The translations under genes and the position numbers were made by a program. The notes beneath the pieces were generated by a model. It was given only the letters and a program-made list of their open reading frames with translations, was not told the origin of the DNA and made no database searches. Shown here one piece after another: positions 1-8,346 of a stretch of 64,000 nt of DNA. Where the stretch lies: the NCBI GenBank assembly GCA_003279685.1, contig QCHA01000001.1:526001-590000 (forward strand), in the 5' to 3' direction. Source of the stretch: Pelagibacteraceae bacterium AG-390-L03. GTDB taxonomy: Bacteria; Pseudomonadota; Alphaproteobacteria; Pelagibacterales; Pelagibacteraceae. Position 1 is the stretch's first letter. Each line of letters opens with the position of its first letter.

Positions 1-333
1 AAGAACTATTGCATCTTTTCCTATCAAGTCTATTCTACTAACGTGACTATCTAAGTTTACTCGAATACACGGCCAGTTCAATCTAGCTGCAATTTGCTCT
101 ATATGAGTGGATTTTCCAGTACCATGATATCCTTGAACCAATACTCTTTTGTTGTAGGCAAAACCAGAAATTATTGCCATTGTTGTGTCTCTATCAAATT
201 TGTAACTTTTGTCTATTTCAGGAACATATTCAGTTTTTTTTGAAAATGCCTCCACTTCCATCTCTGAATCAATTCCAAAAGTTTGTTTTAATGAAATTTT
301 TATATCAGGTTGAATGTCAAGATTTGGTGTCAA
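1..333 (-). CDS. cobS: CobS-like AAA+ ATPase (cobaltochelatase subunit CobS family), C-terminus outside window
   Basis: The first 111 codons can be read; the gene runs off the left edge. It begins TPNLDIQPDIK, as CobS proteins do, and carries the Walker A motif GYHGTGKST at residues 68-76 followed by HIEQIAARLNWP. CobS is the MoxR-like AAA+ ATPase that works with CobT, and with CobN in aerobic cobalt chelation for B12. The likely start is TTG at 331-333, the only start codon giving the family N-terminus; it overlaps the last 17 bp of the J-domain gene, so translation is probably coupled. No other cobalamin gene is in the window, so a role in B12 synthesis cannot be claimed from here. Family assignment is firm. 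Confidence 0.88.
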   Translation of the reverse strand, partial: MTPNLDIQPDIKISLKQTFGIDSEMEVEAFSKKTEYVPEIDKSYKFDRDTTMAIISGFAYNKRVLVQGYHGTGKSTHIEQIAARLNWPCIRVNLDSHVSRIDLIGKDAIVL

Positions 334-850
334 TTTTTTCTCTATAAGTATTTTTAAGTTGTGTATAAGCTAAAGTAATTAATTTAAGTTTTTCTTCATA
401 TTTAATATTCCCAGCATTTATATCGGGGTGATATTTTTTGACAAGTAATTTGAACTTATCTTGAACTTTTTCCCACTTCAATCCTACGGAAACTCCCAGT
501 ATTCCAAAGGCTTTGATATCTTTATGATTAAATTTAAATTGACGCATATGATTATATTCGCCGTTAATTTTATCTTTATCCAATTCATCCCTTAAAGTGT
601 TGTTCCAAAGAACTTTAAAGAAATTATCTGAAGAGCTGAAGCTTTGTGTTGGTTTGTGCCAAATCATATCTGATTTTAAAAAATTCAAAACTTGGTCATC
701 ATTCATTCCTGAAAAATAATTCCAGTTTTTATTAAACTCTTTCACATGCTCTAGACAAAGCATTCTATATTTTTTGCTATTATCTTTTTCAACTGGTGCT
801 TTATATTCACCGATTTCGTTACAATTATTCCAGTCGCAAATATTTTTCAT
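317..850 (-). CDS. DnaJ-family (J-domain) protein next to cobS
   Basis: A 177-residue protein with a C-terminal J-domain at about residues 113-177, containing the HPD tripeptide at 141-143 (KKYHPDIN) that stimulates the Hsp70 ATPase. The N-terminus has cysteines at 5, 10 and 32 plus His35, a possible small metal site. The J-domain sits at the C-terminus, unlike DnaJ itself, which marks the specialised alphaproteobacterial J-protein usually found between bolA and cobS. It is divergent from bolA with only 21 bp between start codons, and its end overlaps cobS. The client is unknown; a link to CobS/CobT assembly is inference from neighbourhood only. Confidence 0.85.
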   Translation of the reverse strand: MKNICDWNNCNEIGEYKAPVEKDNSKKYRMLCLEHVKEFNKNWNYFSGMNDDQVLNFLKSDMIWHKPTQSFSSSDNFFKVLWNNTLRDELDKDKINGEYNHMRQFKFNHKDIKAFGILGVSVGLKWEKVQDKFKLLVKKYHPDINAGNIKYEEKLKLITLAYTQLKNTYREKIDTKS

Positions 851-854
851 GATG

Positions 855-860
855 TATAAT
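855..860 (+). promoter_or_regulatory. -10 element of bolA promoter
   Basis: A perfect TATAAT lies 11 bp upstream of the bolA ATG in the 21-bp gap between the divergent J-domain gene and bolA. Initiation 6-8 bp downstream would give a leader of about 5 nt or less. No good -35 is seen at 16-18 bp; that region is inside the start of the J-domain gene. Confidence 0.45.
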
Positions 861-871
861 AGACTTAGTTT

Positions 872-1132
872 ATGGATATAAATGAGTTAATTGCAATTGT
901 AAAAAAAAAACTTACTGGTCAAATTGATATTGAAAGTATTGAAATAGAGGATAAATCTTTTCTTCATAAAAATCATGCTGGTAATCAGGAAGGTAGATAT
1001 CATTTAAAAATTATTTTGACTTCAAGTGAGCTAAAGAATTTAAATAGAATAGAGAGTAATAAAAAAATTTATAAAATATTAGATTATGAATTAAAAAATT
1101 ATATACATTCAATACAAATTTTAATTTCTTAA
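872..1132 (+). CDS. bolA: BolA family protein
   Basis: An 86-residue protein with the BolA fold (KH-like), including the signature region HKNHAGNQEGRYHLKIIL at about residues 34-51, where the invariant histidine sits. BolA proteins bind monothiol glutaredoxins and Fe-S clusters and influence cell shape and stress responses. The start is ATG, with a TATAAT only 11 bp upstream, so the message may be nearly leaderless. Its 3' end overlaps the convergent aroB by 12 bp. The conserved alphaproteobacterial neighbours (J-protein, cobS) support the call. Confidence 0.9.
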   Translation: MDINELIAIVKKKLTGQIDIESIEIEDKSFLHKNHAGNQEGRYHLKIILTSSELKNLNRIESNKKIYKILDYELKNYIHSIQILIS

Positions 1133-2227
1133 TTCATTTTTAAGAAATTCAGCTAAAATATTTTTTTTATATTCTCTATTTATTAATGGATATCCAATTT
1201 TTTTTAACAAAACTAAATTAATCTCGTCTGAATTATTTTTTTTATCTTTAACCATAAAAGATAAAATCTTATTTAAATCTTCAATTTTAAAAAATTTATT
1301 TATTTTCGAAGGTAAATTTGCTTTATAAATATGACTTATGATTGATTTATAGTCATTTTTTTGAATCAAATTTTTTTTAGAACTAAAATTTAAAGCACTT
1401 TTCATACCAAGAATAACTGCTTCACCATGATTAAGTTTTTTTGAATAACCCAAAGAAGCCTCATAAGCATGTGCGAATGTATGACCAAAATTTAGAATTT
1501 TTCTTAGCCCTTTTTCTTTTTCATCTTTTTCAACAACATTTTTTTTTATTTTACAGCTTTCGTATATAGCTTTTTCAATAAATGGAGATGAAAGTTTCAA
1601 TACTTTATCACTATTTTTATCTAAAAATTTATAAAAACTTTTGTTAGCAATTAATGAATGTTTTAAAATTTCACCATAACCACATATCAATTCTCTTTTT
1701 GGCAATGTTTTTAAAAATTGAACATCAGATATTACTAAGTCTGGTTGATAAAAACTTCCTATTAAATTTTTCCCATATTTGGTGTTTACACCTGTTTTAC
1801 CTCCTATAGATGAGTCAACTTGAGACAATAAAGTAGTTGGAATGTTGACAAATTTTAAACCTCTTTTAAATAAACTAGCTGCAAAACCACTTACATCACC
1901 TGTAATTCCTCCGCCAATAGATATAACGCAATCTTCCCTTGAAAAATTTTTTTTTAGCAGAACATCCAAGATTTTACTTGCACTACTAAAATTCTTGTTG
2001 ATTTCATTAGCTTTAAACAAATGAATAAAAATATTTTTTTTATTAAGAGATTTTTTGATTTTTGAAATAAATTGTTTTGAAATATTTCTATCAATAATAA
2101 GTAAGCATTTTTTAAAATTAATTGAATTCTCTTCTAAAATTTTTGATAAATTGGCTCCTAAATTTGAACCAATAATAATTGAATATTTTTGAGTTTTTGT
2201 ATTTATTTTTAATTTAATGGATTTCAT
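1121..2227 (-). CDS. aroB: 3-dehydroquinate synthase
   Basis: A 368-residue enzyme converting DAHP to 3-dehydroquinate, the second step of the shikimate pathway, using NAD+ and a divalent metal. The NAD-binding glycine-rich segment VISIGGGITGDVSGF is near residue 100; metal-ligand histidines are in the LNHGEAV and NFGHTFAHAYE segments. Length is typical. The start overlaps the end of aroK by 14 bp, forming an aroK-aroB operon as in many proteobacteria. The 3' end overlaps convergent bolA. Confidence 0.95.
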   Translation of the reverse strand: MKSIKLKINTKTQKYSIIIGSNLGANLSKILEENSINFKKCLLIIDRNISKQFISKIKKSLNKKNIFIHLFKANEINKNFSSASKILDVLLKKNFSREDCVISIGGGITGDVSGFAASLFKRGLKFVNIPTTLLSQVDSSIGGKTGVNTKYGKNLIGSFYQPDLVISDVQFLKTLPKRELICGYGEILKHSLIANKSFYKFLDKNSDKVLKLSSPFIEKAIYESCKIKKNVVEKDEKEKGLRKILNFGHTFAHAYEASLGYSKKLNHGEAVILGMKSALNFSSKKNLIQKNDYKSIISHIYKANLPSKINKFFKIEDLNKILSFMVKDKKNNSDEINLVLLKKIGYPLINREYKKNILAEFLKNELRN

Positions 2228-2726
2228 AATTTTTTAAAACTTTTTTAACTATTTCACTCTTAGACATTCTATCACATTTAATTTCATATAAAGCTTTAGA
2301 ATAAATGTTAGATCGTTTTTTTATTAAATCAATCAATTCATTTTCTGTTGAATTAAAAGCAAGAGGTCTTTTTTTACTATTTTTAATTCTATTAAGTAAT
2401 ATTTCATTATTCCAGTTTAGCCAAAAAGAGATGTGGTTTTTTAGCACTTCTTTTCTAATCATTTTATTTACAAATGCTCCTCCACCAAGAGATACTACAG
2501 CTGAATTAATTCTAAGTATTTTTAGTGTTATTTTTTCTTCAAATTTCCTGAAGTAATCTTCACCTTTTGTCTCGAATATTTTTGATATGGATATGCCTAA
2601 TTCTTTTTCAATTTCTTTATCAACATCAATGAAATTCAATTTTAATTTTTTTGCAACTAAAGAACCAATTGAACTCTTTCCTGATCCCATCATACCTAAA
2701 AATACAAGATTTTCTTTTGATTTCAT
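2214..2726 (-). CDS. aroK: Shikimate kinase
   Basis: A 170-residue P-loop kinase phosphorylating shikimate at the 3-hydroxyl. The Walker A segment GMMGSGKSS is at about residues 11-19; VDKEIEK (shikimate-binding Asp) and GEDYFRKFE follow, then the glycine motif SLGGGAFV. I chose ATG at 2726 (MKSKENLVFLG): a longer frame from 2789 would add an atypical N-terminus and overlap the divergent gene at 2784. Coupled to aroB by a 14-bp overlap. Confidence 0.94.
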   Translation of the reverse strand: MKSKENLVFLGMMGSGKSSIGSLVAKKLKLNFIDVDKEIEKELGISISKIFETKGEDYFRKFEEKITLKILRINSAVVSLGGGAFVNKMIRKEVLKNHISFWLNWNNEILLNRIKNSKKRPLAFNSTENELIDLIKKRSNIYSKALYEIKCDRMSKSEIVKKVLKNYEIH

Positions 2727-2783
2727 AAGTTTCTCTATTGAAAAAACACAAATATGTCTTAATTTGAAATTAACTAAAGTTAT

Positions 2784-2966
2784 ATGCAATTTAATAAAAA
2801 TACAAGTTTAGGCAAAACCAATATTATTGGTTTAATTATTAAATCTATTATTGGTCTTGTAGTAATTCTAGGACTTGTTTTTTTAATTAATAAAATTGAC
2901 TTTCCAGCTCCAAAAAAAGAAATAGAAAAAGTTATCCCAAATGAAAATTTTAAAATTGTTAAATAA
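2784..2966 (+). CDS. Small single-pass membrane protein, function unknown
   Basis: A 60-residue protein not assigned to a family. One clear membrane segment (IIGLIIKSIIGLVVILGLVFLI, about residues 14-35) is followed by a short charged tail with DFPAPKKEIEK. The N-terminus NKNTSLGKTN is polar. It is divergent from aroK and its last 26 bp overlap the next gene, suggesting translational coupling with that secreted protein. The two may act together at the cytoplasmic membrane, which is inference from gene order. Base composition is like its neighbours. Confidence 0.65.
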   Translation: MQFNKNTSLGKTNIIGLIIKSIIGLVVILGLVFLINKIDFPAPKKEIEKVIPNENFKIVK

Positions 2967-4707
2967 TAAGAATTTATCAATTATAATTATTTCTTTATTA
3001 TTAAGTTTCTCTTCAATAGCTGAAGAGAAACCAGTAGATATTTGGAATTTAGAAAGGGAAAAAACTGAAAAAATTTCTGAGGAAAATTTATCTGTCGAAG
3101 AAAAAAATCAAGAAATATTTCAAAGCAGCATTTATAAAATGCAATCAGATAAAAAAGAAGAGACTATTAAATTAGATGATAATCTTACATCAAAAACAAT
3201 TAAAATAGCTGGATTATATGATCCTCAAGATTATGGCCTAAGTATTAACATGTGGTCAAATTCTGACGGTTTAACTTTAAAAAAACTTTTCAAAACCATA
3301 GAAAAATATAATCTTTCAAAAGATGCCTCTGAAATTCTTAATATTTCTTTATTAACGAATGCTTATTATCCCAATCAAAACATTACAGAGGATGAGTTTT
3401 TAAGATTTAAGACAAATTGGCTAATCAAAAATTCTAACTTGGAATTAATTGAGGAGTATCTTATTACCAACCAAATAACAAACCTTCATCCAGAATTGAT
3501 GAGGCATATGGTTGATAAATATTTATCACAATCAAATGTTAAAAAATCATGTGAAATTTTTTCTAAAATCAAAGAACCTCTAGATAATGAATATTTATCA
3601 AAATTTAATTTATATTGCTTAATTAATTATGGAAAAAAAGAAGAAGCTCAACTAATTTTAGATTTAAAAAAAGAATTAGGCTTCAATGATGAGTATTTTG
3701 AAAATAAAATTAATTATCTATTTGGATACATTGATGAAGTTAATAGAGAAATCTCTGAGAATTCAATTTTAGATTTTCATTTGGCCCATAGAACAAATTC
3801 TGAATTTATGTTTGAACCAAATAAAGATACTTCAAAGTTAATTTGGAAATATTTATCAGCTTCTAATTTATTATATAAAATTCAAGATGTGGAAATTACG
3901 GATATAGATAGAATATCAGCAATAGAAAAAGCTACACATGACAAAATTTATCCAGAAGAAGAATTATTTGAGTTTTATAAAGGATTTCAATTTAATATTA
4001 GCCAACTGTTAAATACAAAAGAATCTTATAAAACTTTATCCTCTATTGAAGGCAAGGCATTAGTTTATCAAAGATTACTTTTAACTGAAGAGCCAAAATT
4101 AAAACTTGAACTTGCAAAGATTTTAAAAGATATTTTTAAGTCTGAAGATATTGAAAATGCCTTTGATTTAGAGTTAGAAAGATTTCTAAAAAAAATTGAT
4201 AAAGCAGATGTGCCATCTAATTTTACCACTTTCTACAATCAAAATATGAATGATGATGAAACTATTAATAAAAAAATTAAGTATAATAATAAAATATTAC
4301 ATCAATCCAAGTTATTAAATTATTTTAATGGAAACTATGCCAAATCAAAATTAGAAGAAGATCTTAATAAATTTTTAAACAAGATAGAAAACGATAAAAA
4401 ATATTTCCTATCCAAGAAAGATATAATTTTTCTTGAGGCGTTAAAATCTGATGGAATTGAAATTTCAGAAAAATATGAAAATCTATATGAAATTAATAAA
4501 TCTGAAATGCCATCAGATATTCAAAGAATGGTTGATAATAAGGAAATTGGAGCAGCATTACTTAGAATTATAGAGGTTATTGGTTCAAAAAAAATTGAGA
4601 ATATTGATGAAGATAAAGTTTATTTTATTTTTAATACTTTGAACCAATTAAATGCAGACTTAATTAGGAATAAACTTTTACTAAAAGTTCTTCCTTTTAA
4701 AGTATAG
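2941..4707 (+). CDS. Secreted/periplasmic helical protein, function unknown
   Basis: A 588-residue protein I do not recognise. An N-terminal signal peptide is visible (hydrophobic LSIIIISLLLSFSSIA, probable cleavage after SIA near residue 27). The mature part is rich in Lys, Glu, Asn and Leu and reads as mostly alpha-helical, with possible degenerate helix-turn-helix repeats such as SCEIFSKIKEPLDNEYLSKF around residues 200-225. No catalytic motif was seen. It overlaps the small membrane protein upstream by 26 bp and is followed 23 bp later by def. Probably an envelope scaffold or interaction protein, but this is inference. Confidence 0.7.
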   Translation: MKILKLLNNKNLSIIIISLLLSFSSIAEEKPVDIWNLEREKTEKISEENLSVEEKNQEIFQSSIYKMQSDKKEETIKLDDNLTSKTIKIAGLYDPQDYGLSINMWSNSDGLTLKKLFKTIEKYNLSKDASEILNISLLTNAYYPNQNITEDEFLRFKTNWLIKNSNLELIEEYLITNQITNLHPELMRHMVDKYLSQSNVKKSCEIFSKIKEPLDNEYLSKFNLYCLINYGKKEEAQLILDLKKELGFNDEYFENKINYLFGYIDEVNREISENSILDFHLAHRTNSEFMFEPNKDTSKLIWKYLSASNLLYKIQDVEITDIDRISAIEKATHDKIYPEEELFEFYKGFQFNISQLLNTKESYKTLSSIEGKALVYQRLLLTEEPKLKLELAKILKDIFKSEDIENAFDLELERFLKKIDKADVPSNFTTFYNQNMNDDETINKKIKYNNKILHQSKLLNYFNGNYAKSKLEEDLNKFLNKIENDKKYFLSKKDIIFLEALKSDGIEISEKYENLYEINKSEMPSDIQRMVDNKEIGAALLRIIEVIGSKKIENIDEDKVYFIFNTLNQLNADLIRNKLLLKVLPFKV

Positions 4708-4730
4708 AAATTATTATAAAATAATTCATA

Positions 4731-5246
4731 ATGACTGTTAAAACTATAATCACTGAACCAAATAAATTGCTTCGACAGATTTCAAAACCTGTACAAAATG
4801 TTGGTAAAGAAGAGCAGCATCTGATGAATGATATGTTGGATACCATGTATGATGCAAATGGTATTGGTCTTGCGGCAATTCAAATAGGGATACCAAAAAG
4901 AATTATAGTGATGGATATTGGCAAAGAAAAAAAAAAGGAACCCAGATATTTTGTTAATCCAGTTATTATAAACAAAGACCCAATCAAAAATACACATGAA
5001 GAAGGATGCTTATCAGTACCCGAACAATTTGCAGAAATAGATAGACCAAGGAAATGCGAACTAGAGTATCTTGATTATAATGGAAAAAAACAATTGTTAA
5101 AAGCTGATGGATTGCTTGCAACGTGCATACAACATGAAATGGATCACTTAGAAGGAATATTGTTTATTGATTATCTTTCAAAATTAAAGAAATCTATGAT
5201 TGTAAAAAAACTATCTAAATTAAAATCAAATACCGCAATTCTTTAA
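4731..5246 (+). CDS. def: Peptide deformylase
   Basis: A 171-residue metallohydrolase removing the formyl group from nascent N-terminal Met. All three family motifs are present: GIGLAAIQIG (Ile replaces the more usual Pro or Asn after AA), EEGCLSVPE with the metal-ligand Cys, and QHEMDHLEG with the two metal-ligand His and catalytic Glu. It is followed after 3 bp by fmt, the enzyme that adds the formyl group to initiator tRNA; def-fmt is a common operon. The C-terminal tail is Lys-rich. Confidence 0.97.
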   Translation: MTVKTIITEPNKLLRQISKPVQNVGKEEQHLMNDMLDTMYDANGIGLAAIQIGIPKRIIVMDIGKEKKKEPRYFVNPVIINKDPIKNTHEEGCLSVPEQFAEIDRPRKCELEYLDYNGKKQLLKADGLLATCIQHEMDHLEGILFIDYLSKLKKSMIVKKLSKLKSNTAIL

Positions 5247-5249
5247 TTG

Positions 5250-6173
5250 ATGGCTAAAAAGATTGTTTTTATGGGAACGCCAATGTTTGCTGTTCCTATT
5301 TTAAAATCATTATATCAAAATGGATATCCAATATCTGATGTGTATACTCAACCTCCACAAAAATCTCAAAGAGGACAAAAAATAAATAAATCTCCAGTTC
5401 AAGGAATTGCTGAAACTTTAAATTTAGAATTTAGAACTCCAAAATATTTAAAAGATAACAATGAAGAATATGACTATTTTAAAAATATAAATGCTGATCT
5501 TGCGATAGTTGTTGCTTTCGGACAAATTATACCAAAAGAATTTTTAAGTTTAACTAAAAAAGGATTTATTAATATTCATGCATCTTTATTACCAAAATGG
5601 AGAGGTGCAGCACCCATACAAAGATCTATAATGAACCTTGATAAAGAAACTGGAGTTAGTATTATGAAAATAGCTGAACAACTTGATACAGGTCCAGTAT
5701 GCAATACTTATAAAATTAATTTAGAAAATAATTTAAATGCAAGTGACGTATCTGATAAATTATCTTTAATAGCAGCTGAGAAAATATTAGATAATGTTGA
5801 TAATATTTTGGAGGATAAAGTAAAATTTATTGATCAAGATCATTCAAAAGCAACATATGCCTCTAAAATTCAAAAAGCTGAGGGTGAAATTAATTGGAAT
5901 GACAAAGCAAATATTATTATTGGTAAAATAAATGGTTTATATCCTGTACCAGGTGCTTTCTTTATATATAAAGGGGAAAGATACAAAATTTTAAAAGCGG
6001 AAATTGGCAATGGAGCAGGAAAGCCAGGAGAAATTGTTTCTGATTATTTAGAGGTTGTTTGCGGAGATAAGCAAACAATAAGGATTAAAGAGATCCAAAG
6101 ACAAGGCAAAAACCCACAAAATATTGGTGAATTCATGCTTGGCTCACAAATAAAAAAGGGTGCAGTTATCTAA
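5250..6173 (+). CDS. fmt: Methionyl-tRNA formyltransferase
   Basis: A 307-residue enzyme transferring formyl from 10-formyl-THF to Met-tRNA(fMet). The N-terminal Rossmann domain begins KIVFMGTPMFAVPIL; the catalytic segment HASLLPKWRGAAPIQRSI (Asn-His-Asp type active site) is near residues 108-125; an OB-like C-terminal domain follows. I use ATG at 5250; an in-frame TTG at 5247 abuts the def stop but adds only one residue. Directly followed by truA with no gap. Confidence 0.96.
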   Translation: MAKKIVFMGTPMFAVPILKSLYQNGYPISDVYTQPPQKSQRGQKINKSPVQGIAETLNLEFRTPKYLKDNNEEYDYFKNINADLAIVVAFGQIIPKEFLSLTKKGFINIHASLLPKWRGAAPIQRSIMNLDKETGVSIMKIAEQLDTGPVCNTYKINLENNLNASDVSDKLSLIAAEKILDNVDNILEDKVKFIDQDHSKATYASKIQKAEGEINWNDKANIIIGKINGLYPVPGAFFIYKGERYKILKAEIGNGAGKPGEIVSDYLEVVCGDKQTIRIKEIQRQGKNPQNIGEFMLGSQIKKGAVI

Positions 6174-6914
6174 ATGGCTAGGTATCAAATTCTTATTGAA
6201 TATGTGGGCACAGATTTTAGGGGGTGGCAAATTCAAAAAAAAGGATCAACCATTCAAGGGCTTATTCAGAAAAAGCTCACAAAGCTTTTAAGTGAAAAAA
6301 TAATTTTAAATGGTTCGGGTAGAACTGATGCAGGCGTTCATGCGATTGAACAGTCTGGTCATTTTGATTGCAAAAATGAGATCACAGATTTAATAAAGTT
6401 TTTAAAATCAATTAATCATTTTTTAAATGATAAAGGTGTAGCCATCAAAAAAATTAGAAAAAGAAGTAATAAATTCCACTCAAGATTTTCTGCAAAGCAA
6501 CGGGTTTATAAATACATAATTTTTAATCAGATAAGTGCTCCTGTAATTGAAAATAAAAGAGGATGGCACGTAAGAAAATCATTGGACTTAGATTTGATTA
6601 AAAAAGGAGCTAAGAAATTAGTTGGAACTCATGATTATTCTACTTTTAGATCTTCAAGTTGCCATGCAAAAAGTCCAATTAAAACAATTAAATCTGCAAA
6701 AGTTAAATCATCAAAAAATAAAATAGAAATAGAATTTAAATCACAATCTTTTTTACAACAACAAGTTAGATCTATGGTTGGTTGTTTAAAATATTTAGGT
6801 GAAAAAAAATGGGATTTGAAAAAATTTAATAAAGTTTTTAAATCAAAAAAAAGGGTTTTGTGTGCTCCACCAGCACCTCCAGAAGGACTTTTTTTAACGA
6901 GAGTTATTTATTAA
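6174..6914 (+). CDS. truA: tRNA pseudouridine(38-40) synthase
   Basis: A 246-residue pseudouridine synthase acting on tRNA anticodon-stem positions 38-40. The catalytic Asp is in GSGRTDAGVHA at about residues 47-57; the N-terminal EYVGTDFRGWQ and the C-terminal QSFLQQQVRSMVGCL match TruA. It starts directly at the fmt stop, completing a def-fmt-truA translation operon. Its last 21 bp overlap the convergent SET-domain gene, leaving no room for a separate terminator. Confidence 0.96.
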   Translation: MARYQILIEYVGTDFRGWQIQKKGSTIQGLIQKKLTKLLSEKIILNGSGRTDAGVHAIEQSGHFDCKNEITDLIKFLKSINHFLNDKGVAIKKIRKRSNKFHSRFSAKQRVYKYIIFNQISAPVIENKRGWHVRKSLDLDLIKKGAKKLVGTHDYSTFRSSSCHAKSPIKTIKSAKVKSSKNKIEIEFKSQSFLQQQVRSMVGCLKYLGEKKWDLKKFNKVFKSKKRVLCAPPAPPEGLFLTRVIY

Positions 6915-7385
6915 TTTACTTTTATTGCTCATAGCAAATTTCTTATTAATTCGCCATCTTGATTCTGATCGTACTATATAGCCACAACAATTTTTAGATT
7001 TGCATTTACATTGGAATTGTTTGTAGTTTTCATCAAATCCAAATCCATAATCACAAGTAAATTCTTCACCTTTTTTTATATCTTTAATTGCTTTAACCCA
7101 AATCTTAAGACCTTTACCGTCATAGTCACAATTATTATTACACGAATGATTAATTAAACCTGCTGTATTCCACGAAAAGTCTCCATCTAAATCGTATCTC
7201 TTATTAATAGTAAATAAATAAATTGGCTTACCATTATCATACTTATCTGACTCTTCAGTTTCTTTTTTTGTAATTAGTTTTCCAACATAATCAATTATTT
7301 TGGTACCTGCTTTAATATTTTTAGTTGCATAAAGGCCTCTACCTTTTTTATCAATATTAGACTTTTTAATTTTATAAAGTTTCAT
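6894..7385 (-). CDS. SET-domain protein-lysine methyltransferase homologue
   Basis: A 163-residue protein that is almost only a SET domain. Visible are GRGLYATKNIKAG (SET-N, SAM-binding) near residues 16-28, the pseudoknot motif NHSCNNNCDY around residues 79-88, the Tyr-containing CDYGFGF, and a post-SET-like Cys cluster FQCKCKSKNCCGY. SET proteins transfer methyl from SAM to lysine in proteins. The bacterial target is unknown; histone-like proteins or ribosomal proteins are possibilities. It is last in the rpmH-rnpA-yidD-yidC run and follows an HDAC-family gene by 31 bp. Convergent overlap with truA is 21 bp. Confidence 0.85.
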   Translation of the reverse strand: MKLYKIKKSNIDKKGRGLYATKNIKAGTKIIDYVGKLITKKETEESDKYDNGKPIYLFTINKRYDLDGDFSWNTAGLINHSCNNNCDYDGKGLKIWVKAIKDIKKGEEFTCDYGFGFDENYKQFQCKCKSKNCCGYIVRSESRWRINKKFAMSNKSKLINNSR

Positions 7386-7416
7386 ACGAGTTTTTTTAGA
7401 GTTTATATTTGAATTA

Positions 7417-8346
7417 TCAATTAAATTCTATCAGAGCGTCTACATGTCTTTTCGAGCTATTTTGAAGAGCTTGGAGGTCATAGCCTCCTTCAAGAATTGA
7501 AACTACATTTCCATTACATGTTGATTTAGAAATTTCTAATGTTCTTTTTGTTAATTTATAAAAATCTTCTGAACCCAACCTTAGTTGTGCTAAGGGATCA
7601 TCAATATGGGCATCAAAACCCGCAGAAAACAACAAAAATTCAGGTTTAAACTCCTTCATTTTTTTTAAAACATTTTCATACGCATTTAGATATTCTTCAG
7701 CAGTAGTGCCAGCTTCAAGTGGTATATTTAAAATATTATTAAACTTACCTACTTCCTTTTCTGAACCAGATCCAGGATAGTAAGGATATTGATGTGTAGA
7801 AATATATAACACTTTTTCATTATCATAAAAAATGTCTTGGGTTCCATTTCCGTGATGAACATCAAAATCAATAATTGCAACTTTATTATACTTATATTTT
7901 TCAATTAAATAGTTAGCACCAACAGCAACATTGTTATATATACAAAATCCCATCGCCTTATCTTTTTCTGCATGATGTCCTGGTGGTCTTACAGCACAAA
8001 ACGCATTTTTATATTCTTTCCGTTGAACACCATCGATGGCTGTGATTATAGATCCTACAGCATCTTTCGTTGCTTCTTTGCTTCCAGGTGACACAACTGT
8101 GTCTCCATCAAGAAAAGCCAATCCATTTTCTGGAAATGATTTATTTACGAGATCTATATATTTAGAAGAATGCGTATTAATTAAAAAAGACTGATCAAAT
8201 TTAGTTGGCTTTTTCCAAATTAATTCTTTGTTATCAATTTTTTTAAAGTTATCAATAATGGCTGTAACCCTATCAATTTTTTCTGGATGTCCTTCACCTG
8301 TATTATGATTTTGATAAGTATCAGAGGTAACTAGACCAGTTTTCAC
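7417..8346 (-). CDS. Histone deacetylase-family (acetylpolyamine amidohydrolase-like) protein
   Basis: A 309-residue zinc deacetylase of the HDAC superfamily. The tandem histidines are in RPPGHHAE (near residue 120), the zinc ligands Asp/His in IDFDVHHGNGTQDIF (about 159-173), the second Asp in SAGFDAHIDDPLA, and the glycine-rich GGYDLQAL near the C-terminus. Bacterial members act on acetylated polyamines or small amides, or on proteins; sequence alone does not decide. It overlaps dapE by 4 bp and precedes the SET-domain gene. Confidence 0.88.
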   Translation of the reverse strand: MKTGLVTSDTYQNHNTGEGHPEKIDRVTAIIDNFKKIDNKELIWKKPTKFDQSFLINTHSSKYIDLVNKSFPENGLAFLDGDTVVSPGSKEATKDAVGSIITAIDGVQRKEYKNAFCAVRPPGHHAEKDKAMGFCIYNNVAVGANYLIEKYKYNKVAIIDFDVHHGNGTQDIFYDNEKVLYISTHQYPYYPGSGSEKEVGKFNNILNIPLEAGTTAEEYLNAYENVLKKMKEFKPEFLLFSAGFDAHIDDPLAQLRLGSEDFYKLTKRTLEISKSTCNGNVVSILEGGYDLQALQNSSKRHVDALIEFN

